A DNA stretch of 64,000 nucleotides. It comes from Corella eumyota (taxonomy: Eukaryota > Chordata > Ascidiacea > Phlebobranchia > Corellidae). Within the stretch, counting starts at the first letter, position 1, and each line of letters begins with the position of its first letter. The notes under the pieces are model-generated. The model ran no database searches. It had not been told where the DNA came from and worked only from the letters and a program-made list of their open reading frames with translations. This document shows, one piece after another, positions 52,601-64,000 of the stretch. Where the stretch lies: assembly GCA_963082875.1 (NCBI GenBank), contig OY720097.1:17926501-17990500 (forward strand). The letters are read 5' to 3'. The position numbers and the translations under genes are program-made.

Positions 52601-54321
52601 TAGTAAACTAATTACACTAATTAAATTTTGCTAGAAAGGGAAAGCTGCTTCATTTCTATAAGTGTTGTGATCCAATATTAAACATACCTAACTGAGGAGC
52701 CATATTATATTGCATCATACCCATGGGTTGGTTGTTCATAAACTGGTTGTTCTGGTTCCCGAACCATCCTGGTGGACCACCCCCTGGTGCTGGTTGCCAT
52801 TGTGGTGGTCCGGAAAAGTTATTGTTCCATTGTTGTGGTGGTTGTTGTTGTTGAGTTGGTTGTTGTTGCTGGGAAAAACCGTGAACAAATATTAATTAAA
52901 CAAATTTAAGTTGCAATAATTAGTAAAAAGTTAAAAAAACTTTATTTTAATATAGGATTATTTACAAAATGTGCTTAATAAAACTTGGGTTATTAAAAAA
53001 TATAGAGCATAGAAATTGAAAGCCAACCATATTTTGACGATTGGCAAATTGTTGCATTGCAAAGTTGTCTGGTCCCCCAAAATCATGACTGCAACGAAAA
53101 TTTTTGAAAATTTAGTTTTTTTGTTTTTTTGATAAATTTTTGTTATAGCCTTTACAAGTTAGAGCTATGCTTACCCTTTAGTTAATGAAGGTAATGGTGG
53201 CTGTTGATTAGATTGATTTGATGACTTTATCACATTGTTTTCTAAATGATTTATAACAGATTTAGGTGTTAGATTTTTCAACTTGTAATTACCAAAAAAA
53301 ATAGTTTTAATACTTTTTTTAGTAATATAAATGTTTAAAACATTAGCTATTGGCATAGGGGCTCCCTGGAAAAAGTTGCAAATACAAAAAAATACTATGC
53401 ATATTTTTGTTAAAACAGAATTTTGACATTAGTTTAATTTAGTTTTTTATTTACCTCCATTTTTAAATTTTTGATCTTCAACATGATCGTCCGGAGGAGC
53501 AGGTGGAAGTGGAGGTTTCTCCTCCATTGGGGGTTGGGATTGAGCTTGATTAAACTCATTCTGAGCTGGCCAAGGTCCCCCACTCTGTTGTGGAAACCCT
53601 AAAATAGCAAAATTACGAGATAAAAATTAAAAAGCTATATTTAAACTTTACAGTTTTTGACATTAAGGTTATAATTTATAAAATACTTAAAAATAACTCT
53701 AAAATAGTTAAACTACAAGTGACCTTGTTGTTGTTGTTGTTGTTGCTGCTGCATGTTCCATGCAGTGTTGTTGTTCCATTGACCCGGATTCCAGTTTTGT
53801 TGTGGCCAATTGCCTCCTTGAACTTGACCGACATTTATACCACCATTTAAAGTGTTTGGTTGGTTGATCTTATATAATTAAATTAATTAGATACAGTAAA
53901 AATGTTTAAACAGAAAATACAACATTTTTGGCTCATATTTCAGACTGTAAGTCATTTAGGTTTAAAAATGAAGTGAGTATGATTATATAATTTTGAAATA
54001 AAAAAAATTAAATATATAATATATATAAAAAATTGTTTTAAAACAGTAGGTCTGCATAGTGCATTTTATAAGTTTTATTATAAGGTTAATAGTTACTGGA
54101 ATATTCGAGGTTTGATCGTCAGACTCTTTGTTGGTAATCCATGCTTGCGCTAGTGCAGCCCAATCCACCGTGTCTAAAATATTATTAAAAAATGTTAGAT
54201 TTTAATGACAAAAAAACAGTATTTACACCATTCTAGTGTCTGAATGTGTATTTTTTTTCATACTTGGGTTCTGTTGCTGGGGGTTCACTAAAGACCATTG
54301 GGCGACATTTGGTTGCCACAT
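49690..54321 (-). CDS. PNISR: PNISR, PNN-interacting SR-rich protein (13 exons, 794 aa)
   Basis: Exons (upper-lower): 54321-54264, 54173-54097, 53868-53724, 53598-53455, 53241-53175, 53088-53028, 52868-52688, 52426-52260, 52068-51973, 51782-51671, 51491-51438, 51166-51011 and 50756-49690. The total is 795 codons, close to human PNISR (805 aa). Conserved blocks in order: VDWAALAQAWI near residue 20; a Pro/Gln/Asn-rich region with poly-Q; HDFGGPDNFA; LPAWIREGLEKMENEK; DMTEEERN then MMTEILLEVTNTEI; APAKQLNQSTALASI; GYSSDEE then KVEAFNKKQ. The last exon is a long RS domain (RRSRSRD-type repeats) and a Lys-rich tail. The protein is a nuclear speckle factor binding pinin, likely in splicing. Intact. 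Confidence 0.93.
53726..53757 (-). repeat. CAA/CAG poly-Q tract in PNISR exon 3
   Basis: About nine consecutive glutamine codons, mostly CAA with CAG at the upstream end. Length polymorphism is likely. A second Gln/Pro-rich stretch lies at the start of exon 7 (52830-52868). Confidence 0.9.
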
Positions 54322-56451
54322 TAAAGTGTTTGTAAGTTCAAATTGTGCCTACACAACTCAATTTGACAGTTACTCTTAATCTTAATTTTAGAAATTCTGT
54401 TAAAAAATAACGTCTATCTGTTACACCTGGCTAACAAGTTATCGCAAATGTAACACAAACCGAAATACAACATGTACAATAGTTTGATTTTTTTGTTTTA
54501 TTTAATTGTCTTAATTGTCTAATCGCATTTGACGTCGATCTTAACGTCCATAAACTGAACAAGCTATTCTGTTGTTCAAGAGTTGTCAATTTTTTTTTAT
54601 TAAAAAAATAAATTTTTAATTTTTAAATAAAATGTCAAAGATTTTACATCTAATAAATAAATTTTACTTCAAAATAAAACTAAACATAAAAAATTAATAT
54701 AAAAACACAATTGATTTAAAAGCAGGTCCGATTTTAATATGTTGTTTTACATACCTTTACAACTAAAGGCCCGTTCACACGGCGTACGCAACGCAACGTA
54801 ATGCAAGATTTTGCAACCATTTAAAATAAACAGAGACGTTCACACGTACGAAAGTTTCGTAAGATTTCCTAAGCGGTATACTTTTATTAAGTATTGTTTA
54901 TTAAAATTTTAAAAATAAATTCCTAGAACTCGTAAAGTTACGTAACGCAAGATAACGCAGCGCAACGCTACGTTATCTTGTCGTGTGAACAAGCCTTAAA
55001 ACATACTTGTTTTTAATTATTAATACAATATTAACTTTAAACATAGATATTACGTGTAATGTAATACCTTTGCTACAACAGCATAATTCGTATTTTAAAC
55101 CAACAAATCATTTCTTTTACTTCATTGTGTTTCAATTTTTAAAGAAATACTTTTTTCAACAAAGCCTTATTGGTTTTCAAGAGGTGGCGTGCTGAGAAAA
55201 GAGGTGGCGTGCCCAAAACCAAAGTCTGTAAAATTTTATAGATAGTGCTGACTATGGTTAACAAAAAAACCAACCGATAAAGTCAAATATAAATATGAGG
55301 CCTTCTCAAGTAAATATTAGAAAGATTCTTATTTGAGCCTAACCTTCAAAAATACAGAACAACTGACAGCGTACATTAATTTTATTTACAATAATGGTGA
55401 TGCTTAATTGAAAAAAAATCATTACTTTAAATTAAAAAACTATAAAATATAATAATTTAGCAACTAAAAGGTCTAGACATACACACTAGTATTTGGGGAA
55501 AAAATAATTAAATATTACTAATAAACTCTAAATAAAGCTTTAATCTTGGATATCCCAGTTAATGATTATTAATATCAAAATTAAGTATGGAAAAAGTTTT
55601 GGAAAATTAAACAATCACCAAGTAAAAAGCATGTACAATATATACATCAAAAACAATTTAACAAAGCAAATAAGAATTTAAAAAAGGAAATGTTCACCAA
55701 AATTAATTTAGTCAAAACTTTACACAGCAAAACAAATTTAACTCAAACTTAAAACTGAAAGTAAAAAAATTAAAACTGAAAGTGGAAAAAAAATAAAACC
55801 CATATAAATATGTATACAGTTTTATTGGATATATGCAAAAAATTATTTACAAATTGATATCTGTTAACAAATCGGGTTCTTTCAATCAGATTCCAAAAAA
55901 ATATAAAAAATAATTGAATTTCAAACAAGGTACAATTTTTCCAAAAAAATTAAAAAAACATTGTAAATCATTTGGACACTCTTGCAAATGTTTGTCAAAT
56001 CAAAAATCCTTGGTATAATACATTTTGGATTGGTTAATATATCTTATTTAAATTGCTTTCCAAAACGACCAGTCAGTTAAACAATTCAAAAATCCAAATT
56101 GGAATATTTTATTATTTTAAGTATATTTCTTTTTTTCACACTTTTTTCCCCCACTGATTGGTTTACAACTCATTTTCTTCAAATTATTCTTTTTTTAAGC
56201 ATTTTGTTTTTAAGATTTTATTCTCCAATTAATTCCAGTAGATATTTCTTGAAACTTTTTTTCTTCCAGAATCTTGTTGCAAAATAAAAATTTTCTTTCT
56301 TTTCAGGTGCTTTTCATTCAATAAAACAACAGGCTATATGTGAGCACCAGCCTTAAAATTTGGATGAAACTCTTATACTACAGATGATTTCTTGATGATA
56401 TACAATTCAATATATATACCGAAGAAAATCTATATACATCATATAATTTTT
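54322..56451. other. Intergenic, PNISR promoter side and A20-like 3' side
   Basis: Both flanking genes run leftward. Holds the MITE at 54766-54997 and a small direct repeat of GAGGTGGCGTGC near 55182 and 55200. The 55.4-56.4 kb part is plain A+T-rich and probably the 3' UTR and downstream region of the A20-like gene. Confidence 0.5.
54766..54997. mobile_element. MITE, ~231 bp, PIF/Harbinger-like
   Basis: Left end AGGCCCGTTCACACGGCG and right end (inverted) AGGCTTGTTCACACGACA match at 13 of the first 15 bases. Flanking TAA on both sides fits a 3-bp TWA target duplication. The interior is rich in near-palindromic CGCAACGCAACG and TACGTTATCTTG blocks. No coding capacity. The family is inferred from the target and end motif. 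Confidence 0.65.
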
Positions 56452-59400
56452 TTACGGCCTTTCATTGAAACAAGACTCGCAATACCCCAAATATTCACTA
56501 CTTCCATTGTTGCCACATCTCTGATTAACACACAACATATCACTCCAGGGGGTTTCAACATTTCCACGGCTTGCTTGCGTTTCCTGCCAATCCTTCATGC
56601 AACTATCACAAAGCCCTCTGTTCTGAGGTACCCCAAACCTGTTGCATCCATCTATCTTACACTTGAGTGGGTTGTTTTGTACAGTGGCTGTGTCATCTTC
56701 TTCGTTTTCTTCAGTATGACGAAACACAGCGCTAAAGCTTGGCGCCTAAAAAATAATACGGTTGCAAAAAAAATGACAACATTATAATTAAAAGCTTCTA
56801 TTTATGCAACATATAAAATGGTTCAATTTTAAGGGATTAAGATAAAAAGTTCTGTTGTAGGAGTTTTTAATAATAGTGTTCAAAATATATGGGGTCAAGT
56901 AAAAAGGAGTTTGAATGTAATGACTGCCTTTTTCCATGTTAACTTTTATAAAATTTTATTAACATTTTTTTAAACTTACAGGTTCCGCATTTTTGTCATT
57001 CCGATTTGTTTTGATTTGGTAAACCTTGGGCACTTCACCAGTTAAAAGAGCTGTGTTGCCACTTAAAAATTGCAACTTCATTGTCACTTTGTCTTCAGCT
57101 GTGCGGCTGTAATTTGTTTGCACGATGCCATGGACGTTAACAAATATTTCAGGAATATCTCTTTTCGAAATACGAACAAAAACCTAAAAATTGTTTAAAA
57201 TATTTTTAAGTTATACAAGTTAAAATAAATTAAATATTCTAATGGTTTGGTATATTTTTTAAGAAAAACTTTAATTAAACTTGAAATATTATTCATCTAC
57301 CTTGACTGTTTTGCCTATGTAAGTCGCCCTTAAATATAATCCAATTGGACATTCAAAAGTAGCATTTGAAACACCTGTCACCACTTTGTGGTTTTTGGTA
57401 TTTACAACAATTGCTGCGCCTTCTGGCAATCTTGACAAAGCAAAACCAGAAGATAGGGAATTCAGGGAAGAATCTGAAAAAAGTTAAGAACAGTTTTATA
57501 TTGTTGTTCTAAAATTTAGAAATTTGGTTACATTAAAATAACTTTAGTTTACAAATATGATTTTTAACCAATAACTTGTGTACCAATGCTATCCTGTTGC
57601 TGAATAGATCTAAATAAAAAAAATTAAAAGTTAACAAACAAATTAAAAAATAAAAACAAATAGGCACTTTGTTGTTAAAAGTTACCTGTGGTCATTTAAC
57701 GGTTGCAATTCTAAACTGTGCAAGTCAGAACTGTTGGTTGGAATTTCCATTGGGGAATCACTAAGATTACTGTTACCTTGATCTGCATTTAAAGAATTTT
57801 CTTCATTCATATTTTCATTCAAAGAATTTGGGGTTTGATTTAAATTGCTGCGATCACTGAGATGAGAAGGGTTGGGTCGCTCAGGACTATTAGATGAATC
57901 GTGGACTATATCACCAGAACAACCACGAGATGTTGGTTCTGATGTGTTTCCTTGAACCTCAACTAAGTTGCTCATTTCTTCATCTTGATCTGTTTGATTT
58001 TGCGCAGCAGAAGCCGGCTCTTCCTGATTTTGTAGCTTAGGGGAAGTCGAATCCTCATCATGGGTATCTGATACAAATGCATTTGAAGGTACACCATAAT
58101 TTTCAACTTGAAGATCTTCAAAATCAACATCGTTTGCATCGATTGTAATAGATGAAACAATGTCATCTGGTTCCAAAAATGGGTAGTTGTTGTTGTCAGT
58201 GAAGCTCTTTGGAAGCATGTTACGGCCAGGTGGATGAGGGGTAATTCTGGGTGGGTTTAAATTTTGATTTGTTTGCATACTTGGAGATTGGTCATACAAG
58301 TTTTCACTGTCTTCAGGATCCTAAAGTAAAATTTAGAATGCAATAATATATTTTTAGTTTTTTTTTTATACTGAACTAACATTATAAATTTTATCTTTTA
58401 CAAATAAACCGATTTTTTAAAACAACATTTAACAAATCTAAATCTTGAAGCATTTTCAGAAGAAAATTATTTGAACTAATTTACATTCTCCATTTCAATT
58501 GATTCAGAAGAAATCACATTTTCTTGATCTTCAAATTTTTGTTGATATTGAAATATTTTTTCCTGAAACAACTTTTTGGCTTCCACTTCATTTCTTTTTT
58601 CAAGATTTTGCTTAATAATTTCAAAGATTTTGTAAACTCCATTTTGTTCACCATGGGTCATTCTTGGTTTTTTTATTCTTGCTGCAGGGACCTATAATTT
58701 AATTTATTTTTTTAATCTGTAATAATTTATCATAAAAAATGTTACAATTTGTGAAGTTTAACTTTGTAATCAACACAAAAAAATACTTATTTTTATTAAT
58801 TAGATTTACCATTTTTGACAAAAAAAAACTAGATTTTTAACCTCTTTTTTAGTTCCCCTGGGATCTATCAGTGTTACTTTGGTTAAAAATAAATATTTTT
58901 TCAAAGCATCTTTTCTTTCATTTTCTGTTTCACCAATAAATGGTGTTCTAAAGATTTTATGATTAGCATCCTCTAACGGAAAAACTGCTTTTTTGTATGG
59001 ATCTAAAAGATGTGTTAGAACAATTAAAAATTCCATTTCAAATAGAAATATAAGGCGGTATATAGCATTATTTTTAACCAAAATAAAAAGTTAATTTAAA
59101 AATCACTAAATAGTTAATTTTAAGAAATTTAATATTTAATTTAATCATTTAAACCTTGTGACCCATCATCAAGAAAAAACAACGGCCTGTACTTTTCATT
59201 ATTTACAGCCAATAAAATTGGAACATTCACAAATTGAAGTTGTTGACGCAAAATTGGTAAATAAATTGCAGAGTTATCTTTTTCTAAACATAAATTTAAA
59301 TTTAAATAAAAACAGATTTTGATAAGAACAAACAATTCCTATAAAGAAACAAAAGTATTTAAAAGAATTTTAAATTTTACACACACAAATTTCAAAATTA

Positions 59401-60393
59401 AAATTTACCTGCAACTATTATTGGTCTCCTTTGAATATGTGCCATTAATAGTATATGAAAATCTGTTATTTGATTAACATTTAAATTTGACCACTTCTGA
59501 TGAATATTCTAAATAAAGTAAAATTTAAATTTTTTTAAATGTTTATACCAATTGGTTACACTTTTTAATGTATCATTTAAATAAGATAAAAAAATTCCCA
59601 AAACTACAAAAATTACTTTAAAAATGTTTTCATTTTGGAATTTAAATAGAATGAATAACAAAATTAAGATTTATATATAAATTTAACTTTACAAAAATAG
59701 AATTACTTGGTTATTTGAAACTAAAAAGTTGTTTGAGAAGATTTTATAAAAGTCATGAGATTCTTTGGTTTGTGAATTTAAACAAGTTTGGAGAAGTTCT
59801 GAAAGTAGTTGTTTTGAATTGTTTTTTAAATTTCCAACAATAAGATCAACAGAATGATAAAACGTTTCAAGAACATCTACAAACATTGAAAAAATTTTAA
59901 CTTAATAGGTAAAAACATAAATAAACTAGACTATTTAACGCAAAACTGAATTTTATTAAGTTACGAAAAAAAACTGAATTTTATTAAGTTAAATTGAATT
60001 TTATTAAGTTACAACAAAACTAACCAATATAAATTGGTATGGTAGCAAGTACTACAGTTGTCCAATTAGTTGTATTTGATAAAATTTTTGTCATTTGCTT
60101 GTCCTCAACAATACAATGAAGATATTCACATTGTGGTAATATCATATTTGCCCATTGACCCTAAAAAACAATTCATTTAAACTTTTTTAACATTTTAATT
60201 TATTACTGAGACAATGTTATGGAGTGTATTTAAAAATTATAAAAAAAAAAATTAAAAATTTATATCAAACTATCTGACCAGTAAATTTAAAACCATTCAT
60301 ATTTAGTAAAAATAGCGTTAACTATACCATTATTTTTTTTAACGATTCTATAAATTTTTGAACTTCAGCGGATTGATTATCTTCTTTGTTCAT
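56452..60393 (-). CDS. A20/TNFAIP3-like protein with degenerate OTU domain (12 exons, 771 aa)
   Basis: Exons (upper-lower): 60393-60328, 60160-60025, 59876-59707, 59508-59409, 59283-59155, 59002-58842, 58691-58485, 58320-57686, 57609-57569, 57473-57301, 57183-56980 and 56745-56452; phases close to 772 codons (human A20 is 790 aa). The N-terminal ~300 residues follow the A20 OTU fold: ITDFHILLMAHIQRRPIIVA, AIYLPI, VPILLAVNNEKYRPLFFLDD, then FIGETENERKDALKKYLFL, which matches FLTDPENEMKEKLLKEYL of human A20. The catalytic GDGNCLMHA loop is absent (TIPIYIDVLETFYHS in its place), and the His of HFVPL reads KYRPL. Next come a charged helical stretch, ~210 acidic Ser/Asn-rich residues, and ~125 beta-like residues. 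Two C-terminal A20-type fingers (C-x4-C-x11-C-x2-C) contain CNRFGVPQNRGLC and CGNNGSSEYLGYC. Human A20 has seven fingers. An acceptor lies 28 bases 5' of the ATG. Confidence 0.85.
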
Positions 60394-61132
60394 TTTAAAT
60401 TTATTTCCATCAAGTATTGTCTAAAAGCAATTATTTATTTGAATCCTGTTACAAGAAGTCGGCCTAAAAACTTGTCATTAGTAGATTTTTAGTGCACGTT
60501 AAATAAATAAGGAAAAAATCATTTTATCTCGAAGATCGTCTGTAAACTTTTCCTAAAGGTGGATAAAAAAGGGGTATTACCCAAAACGGGGGTTGCCAAA
60601 AAGTTGTGCAATTTAAAATATTTCAAATTTGAAATAAAATTAAAATAGACGCAACACTTGCAATCCCAAAGTTTTTAATTAATATAAGAAGTAGTTTAAA
60701 AATCTGCTAAATTGCACAATAAAGTTAGTTTTATAAATAAAAAAACAACCCCTTGACTTTAATTGAACACGTTTGTAAAAAAATTGCAAAATAAAAATAA
60801 TGCAATTACAAGAAAAAAACCTAGAGTAACAAAAAACAATTTTTGTTTGATAAATGCCTTAAACGAATAAAAAATATTAACTTTAATTTAAGTTTAGCAT
60901 TTTGTTCTTATTTTTGGAAACACTGGTATTAATGAGAAATTTATTTTCAAGTATTGCACAAAAGCACGTGATCCCAACTTAGCGGGAGTATTTTGAGTTG
61001 CACATCATCAAATCAATATACAATTTTTTTAATCTATTGCAAATCATTGCAGTACCAACTGTAATCATTTGCATAGCCTATACCCAAATAAAAAACCAAA
61101 TTAGTAAGTATAAATAAAAAAAGATTTTTACT

Positions 61133-61375
61133 CTTGATGTCGGAAAGTCGAATGCGCGGCAGTCGAATGCGCAGTTGCCTGTGGCAGTTTTGGATATTAT
61201 AGATTATAATTGCCCGATAAATATGCTGCTGATTAAGTGCTGGCTCAGCAGGAGTATACCGTTTATAGCGCCTTAACTCAAAGACGCTATAGCATAAGAG
61301 AAGTTGGGATTGAACCCACACCCTCATGTGTGGTGTAGCAAGTGTTCTTACCACTACACCACGATGCCGGTTTAT
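61133..61375 (-). mobile_element. tRNA-derived SINE, minus-strand copy
   Basis: Minus strand: ACCGGCATCGTGGTGTAGTG then GTAAGAACA (A box), GTGTGGGTTCAATCCCAAC (good B box), AAGGCGCTATAAACGGTATA, GCTGAGCCAGCACTTAATCA and TTATAATCTATAATATCC. Same family as 35243-35535; here GCGCATTCGACT near the 3' end is doubled (61147-61172). Confidence 0.8.
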
Positions 61376-62829
61376 TAATATTGTTATAAAATTGTAATAA
61401 CCCGAAGAGGACTATTTTATTTTTAAACTTGTAAAAAATTACCCCTTAAAATAAAAAAAATCAATAAAATAAAAAAAACATTTGGACTACCTTTTTGTGC
61501 GGTTGGTTGTAAACATAAGATGGATAACTGCCGCATTCAAGCATCTTTGAATATAAGTTTTACTGCACAAATTAAATATTTTACTTCTTTAAAACTATTT
61601 TGCGGTAATGTTTTTTATTTAGGGCATACCTTTACTTGATAAGTTAACAATTTGTTTCAATTAATTTTAATTTTAGTAATAGTAAACTTACTAATATAAC
61701 CAACAAGTAATATTAAACTTACCAGTATAACCAACAATTTAGTACAACACGCTATACAACAAATTTTAAATGTACATAACTTGTATAATTTAAAACTTGT
61801 TTAAAAGTAAACTAACCTGTAAAAACAAAAATTAACTTGAAAATCTTATATTTAATGATAGAAATAAAATTTACACAGAAGGTAAGTTAAACTGTTTCAG
61901 ATTACAAAAAAATTTAAAGTCTGTTCTTTAGTTAACTGAAACAAAAAAATAAAACACTAGTTCCGAGTCAGCGACTTCGTAAAAAGGTATCGTAAAATGT
62001 TACCAAATGAAATAAATTCTGTTCAAGCAGAAACTCTTACAGCTACCCGTTCATAAGAGAAACTAACGTTAGCATACCCCTTTCCCAATGCTACTTATTA
62101 TTATTTATTTTAAATAAACACGAAACGCTTTCCATATTTATATACTCCTTTATTTCTTTAAATTAACTCCTTGATTTAATTTTATTTAATTTTAAAATAT
62201 TTCTACTTAATTTCAACCTTGACTTCGTTATAGTTACTTTAGTTCACCCTTGACTTCGTTATAGGTTTTTTTTCAAATTGACACTTTACACATGAATGAC
62301 TTAGAATGTAACACTAAAGTAGCGTATTGAATTGTTTACCAATCCTTTTTTTAAATTAGTTATTTTTTAATGTGAACGATTCTTTAAATAGCCCCTCAAT
62401 AAAGAAAAATCTGACACTAAACATTTGAACCGAAAAACAAAATTTTCAATGAGTCAAACTTATTAGTCATCAATTGTGTAATTTTTAATTTTTACAATAA
62501 TAACGGCTTAAATTATAACCTGTAAACACAACTTTTCATGTTTTGCTTTGTTTAAAAATTAGGAATTATACATGTAAATTCTATGTTAACATTTAATTTA
62601 CTCAATCCTTAAATGTGCAACCCAATAACTTTTGTCAACTTCAACATCTTTGCAGACAAAGTATTATAAGTCGAAAGTCTAACGCAGCTTTGGAATTACC
62701 AACTTTAACAATAAACCCTGGTCGCATTTCTATCTACCTTGTTTGGTTTAATAGCAAGGTTGTAAAATACTTGTTTACCGAGAGTCAATATTTATCTTAT
62801 CGTGGCAATATCAAATTTTTTTTAAATCG

Positions 62830-62945
62830 ACGTTTAGTCAAACAATTAGTATTAAACTTAAAAGCGAGGTACCTGGCGTTCGATCCCAGCTGCCTTAATG
62901 CCTTAAAGTCCTTGGGTGAAGCGCTCATTTGCAAAAAGTGACTAA
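62830..62945 (+). repeat. SINE-like fragment
   Basis: A B-box-like GGCGTTCGATCCCAGC (62875-62890) is followed by CCTTGGGTGAAGCGCTCATT, which resembles the CCCTTGAGTAAGGCG segment of the SINE at 35243-35535. The head is weak, so this is a different or older SINE family. Confidence 0.45.
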
Positions 62946-63129
62946 AATTTAAACTTAGTTAAAGAATCTGATACCCAAGTTAGTTTTTAAATGTTGAAAG
63001 TTTATAATATTTAAAGGCTTGATTGTTTTAACATTATCTAAAAAAAAATTAAAATAACCCGAATAAATAAAAAAAATAAAAGAGTAAAAAGTCAATATCA
63101 AAGTCCCATTTGTACAGCTTACAGTGTTT

Positions 63130-63802
63130 TTATATACCAATGCTGTTAGGAATTTTTTCAGGCATAAGATAAGTATACGGATATTTCAACACTTCATTCC
63201 TTTCCTTCATTTTTTCATTTAAAGACTTTAACTCAGCTCGGAATTTATTTTGAATTTCAAGAACTTCGGGTTCAAGAAATAGTTTATTAACAACCTCGCC
63301 TATATACACCTGAAATAAAACAAATATGTTTAAAATTATTCATTTTATGACCTTAAATATCACCATCGCATGATCATAACGCCAATGTAACCAAATTCCT
63401 TTTTAAAAGAAACTAGTATTTACAAGCTACGTTTCATTGTGTCAGCATAATACACTGTAAAAACAACTGACTAAGGCCCATTATTGCCTCGATCAATATT
63501 ATACAGTCTTTATAACAAAGACCGAATCTAACTTTTTAACATACGTAAAGTCTGAGGTTTAGTCTCATACAAAGAAATACTTCGCCAATATCAGTTGTAA
63601 TATCAGTAATGTAATATCAGTTACACAACTAATTCAATTGTTTAATTTTAAACTGTTTTTAAACTAAATTGTATTCAATGTTTGAACCAAACAAAATGTT
63701 TACCTCGTCCTCTGCATATTCAGACAATGAAAAAGAAAATGAAATCATGATACTTGCTGAGGTGACATCCGGAAGAGTGTCCATGATCCTCTGCATCGAT
63801 CC
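63130..63802 (-). CDS. Lipoxygenase (ALOX5-like), last two exons only
   Basis: Exons 63802-63704 (33 codons) and 63309-63130. The first reads MQRIMDTLPD ... LSEYAEDE, matching the IVDTLPD ... LSQFQENE segment of 5-lipoxygenase. The second reads VYIGEVVNKLFLEP ... KERNEVLKYPYTYLMPEKIP and ends NSIGI. The intron lies where I recall the last intron of vertebrate ALOX genes. The C-terminal Ile is the family's carboxylate ligand of the catalytic iron and is kept. Lipoxygenases add O2 to polyunsaturated fatty acids; position specificity cannot be judged from this fragment. The rest of the gene lies off the right edge. Confidence 0.9.
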
Positions 63803-64000
63803 CTAAAAATATTGACTTTGTATATTTTAGAGGGAAATAACATCAATGACAACATAATTAAACAAACAGAGGAAATAAAAAGCAACCACTTTGTTGATTA
63901 TTGCAGTTGCGTGTGTAATAAGTTTTGTTTATTTATTGTCGAAATGCATACAATGAATGACTATGCATTATTGTATAGAAACGAAATTTAAATTCTTTAA

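Larger units (their letters stand above)
60394..63129. other. Intergenic, A20-like upstream and lipoxygenase downstream
   Basis: Contains the promoter side of the A20-like gene, a SINE (61133-61375) and a SINE-like fragment (62830-62945). CACGTG occurs near 60965. A 108-codon open frame at 62615-62941 overlaps the SINE-like fragment, and I do not count it as a gene. Confidence 0.5.

Noticed and set aside
53242-53367. Upstream extension of PNISR exon 5 reading MPIANVLNIY
   Set aside because: The phase from exon 4 gives a stop in this frame. Starting the exon at 53241 restores phase on both sides.
56952-57473. Further A20-type zinc fingers in the middle of the A20-like protein
   Set aside because: No Cys quartets occur between the OTU-like domain and the last exon.
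62615-62941. 108-codon open frame on the plus strand as a gene
   Set aside because: It overlaps a SINE-like fragment and has no splice or homology support.

Overview
The window is animal nuclear DNA: very A+T-rich, with many short introns (about 70-400 bases) bounded by GT/AG and no operon-like bacterial layout. The gene set (SSUH2, a class A GPCR, CAPN15, PNISR, an A20-like protein, a lipoxygenase), the compact introns and tRNA-derived SINEs fit an ascidian such as Ciona. That assignment is an inference; no marker in the window proves it.

Layout. 1-2.0 kb: 3' part of an SSUH2-like gene (+). 4.3-21.5 kb: a 9.26-kb tandem duplication carrying two intact copies of a class A GPCR gene (+), set in arrays of A+T-rich Helentron-type (Helitron2) non-autonomous elements. 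21.2-29.6 kb: a satellite of about 27 monomers of 312 bp with a 9-10-monomer higher-order period. 29.6-33.5 kb: six unrelated minisatellite blocks nearly back to back. 34.2-34.4 kb: a CpG-containing island with an NRF-1-like site, possibly the promoter of a leftward noncoding transcript. 36.0-42.9 kb: CAPN15/SOL-type calpain (-, 17 exons, 1031 aa). 44.6-49.0 kb: two paralogous genes (+) of a family I do not recognise, sharing an N-terminal domain of about 85 residues. 49.7-54.3 kb: PNISR (-, 13 exons, 794 aa). 56.5-60.4 kb: an A20/TNFAIP3-like gene (-, 12 exons, 771 aa) whose OTU domain lacks the catalytic Cys loop and His. 63.1-64.0 kb: the last two exons of a 5-lipoxygenase-like gene (-) that runs off the right edge.

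The genes do not form one pathway. A20-like and lipoxygenase proteins both belong to inflammatory signalling in vertebrates, but two neighbours are not evidence of a cluster. The most notable points are the apparently dead A20-like deubiquitinase, the unrecognised paralogue pair, the Helentron-like elements with an internal empty-site/occupied-site pair, and the satellite with recent higher-order duplication. Exon joins for CAPN15, PNISR, the A20-like gene, the GPCRs, the second unknown gene and SSUH2 were checked by hand for phase and all close in frame.
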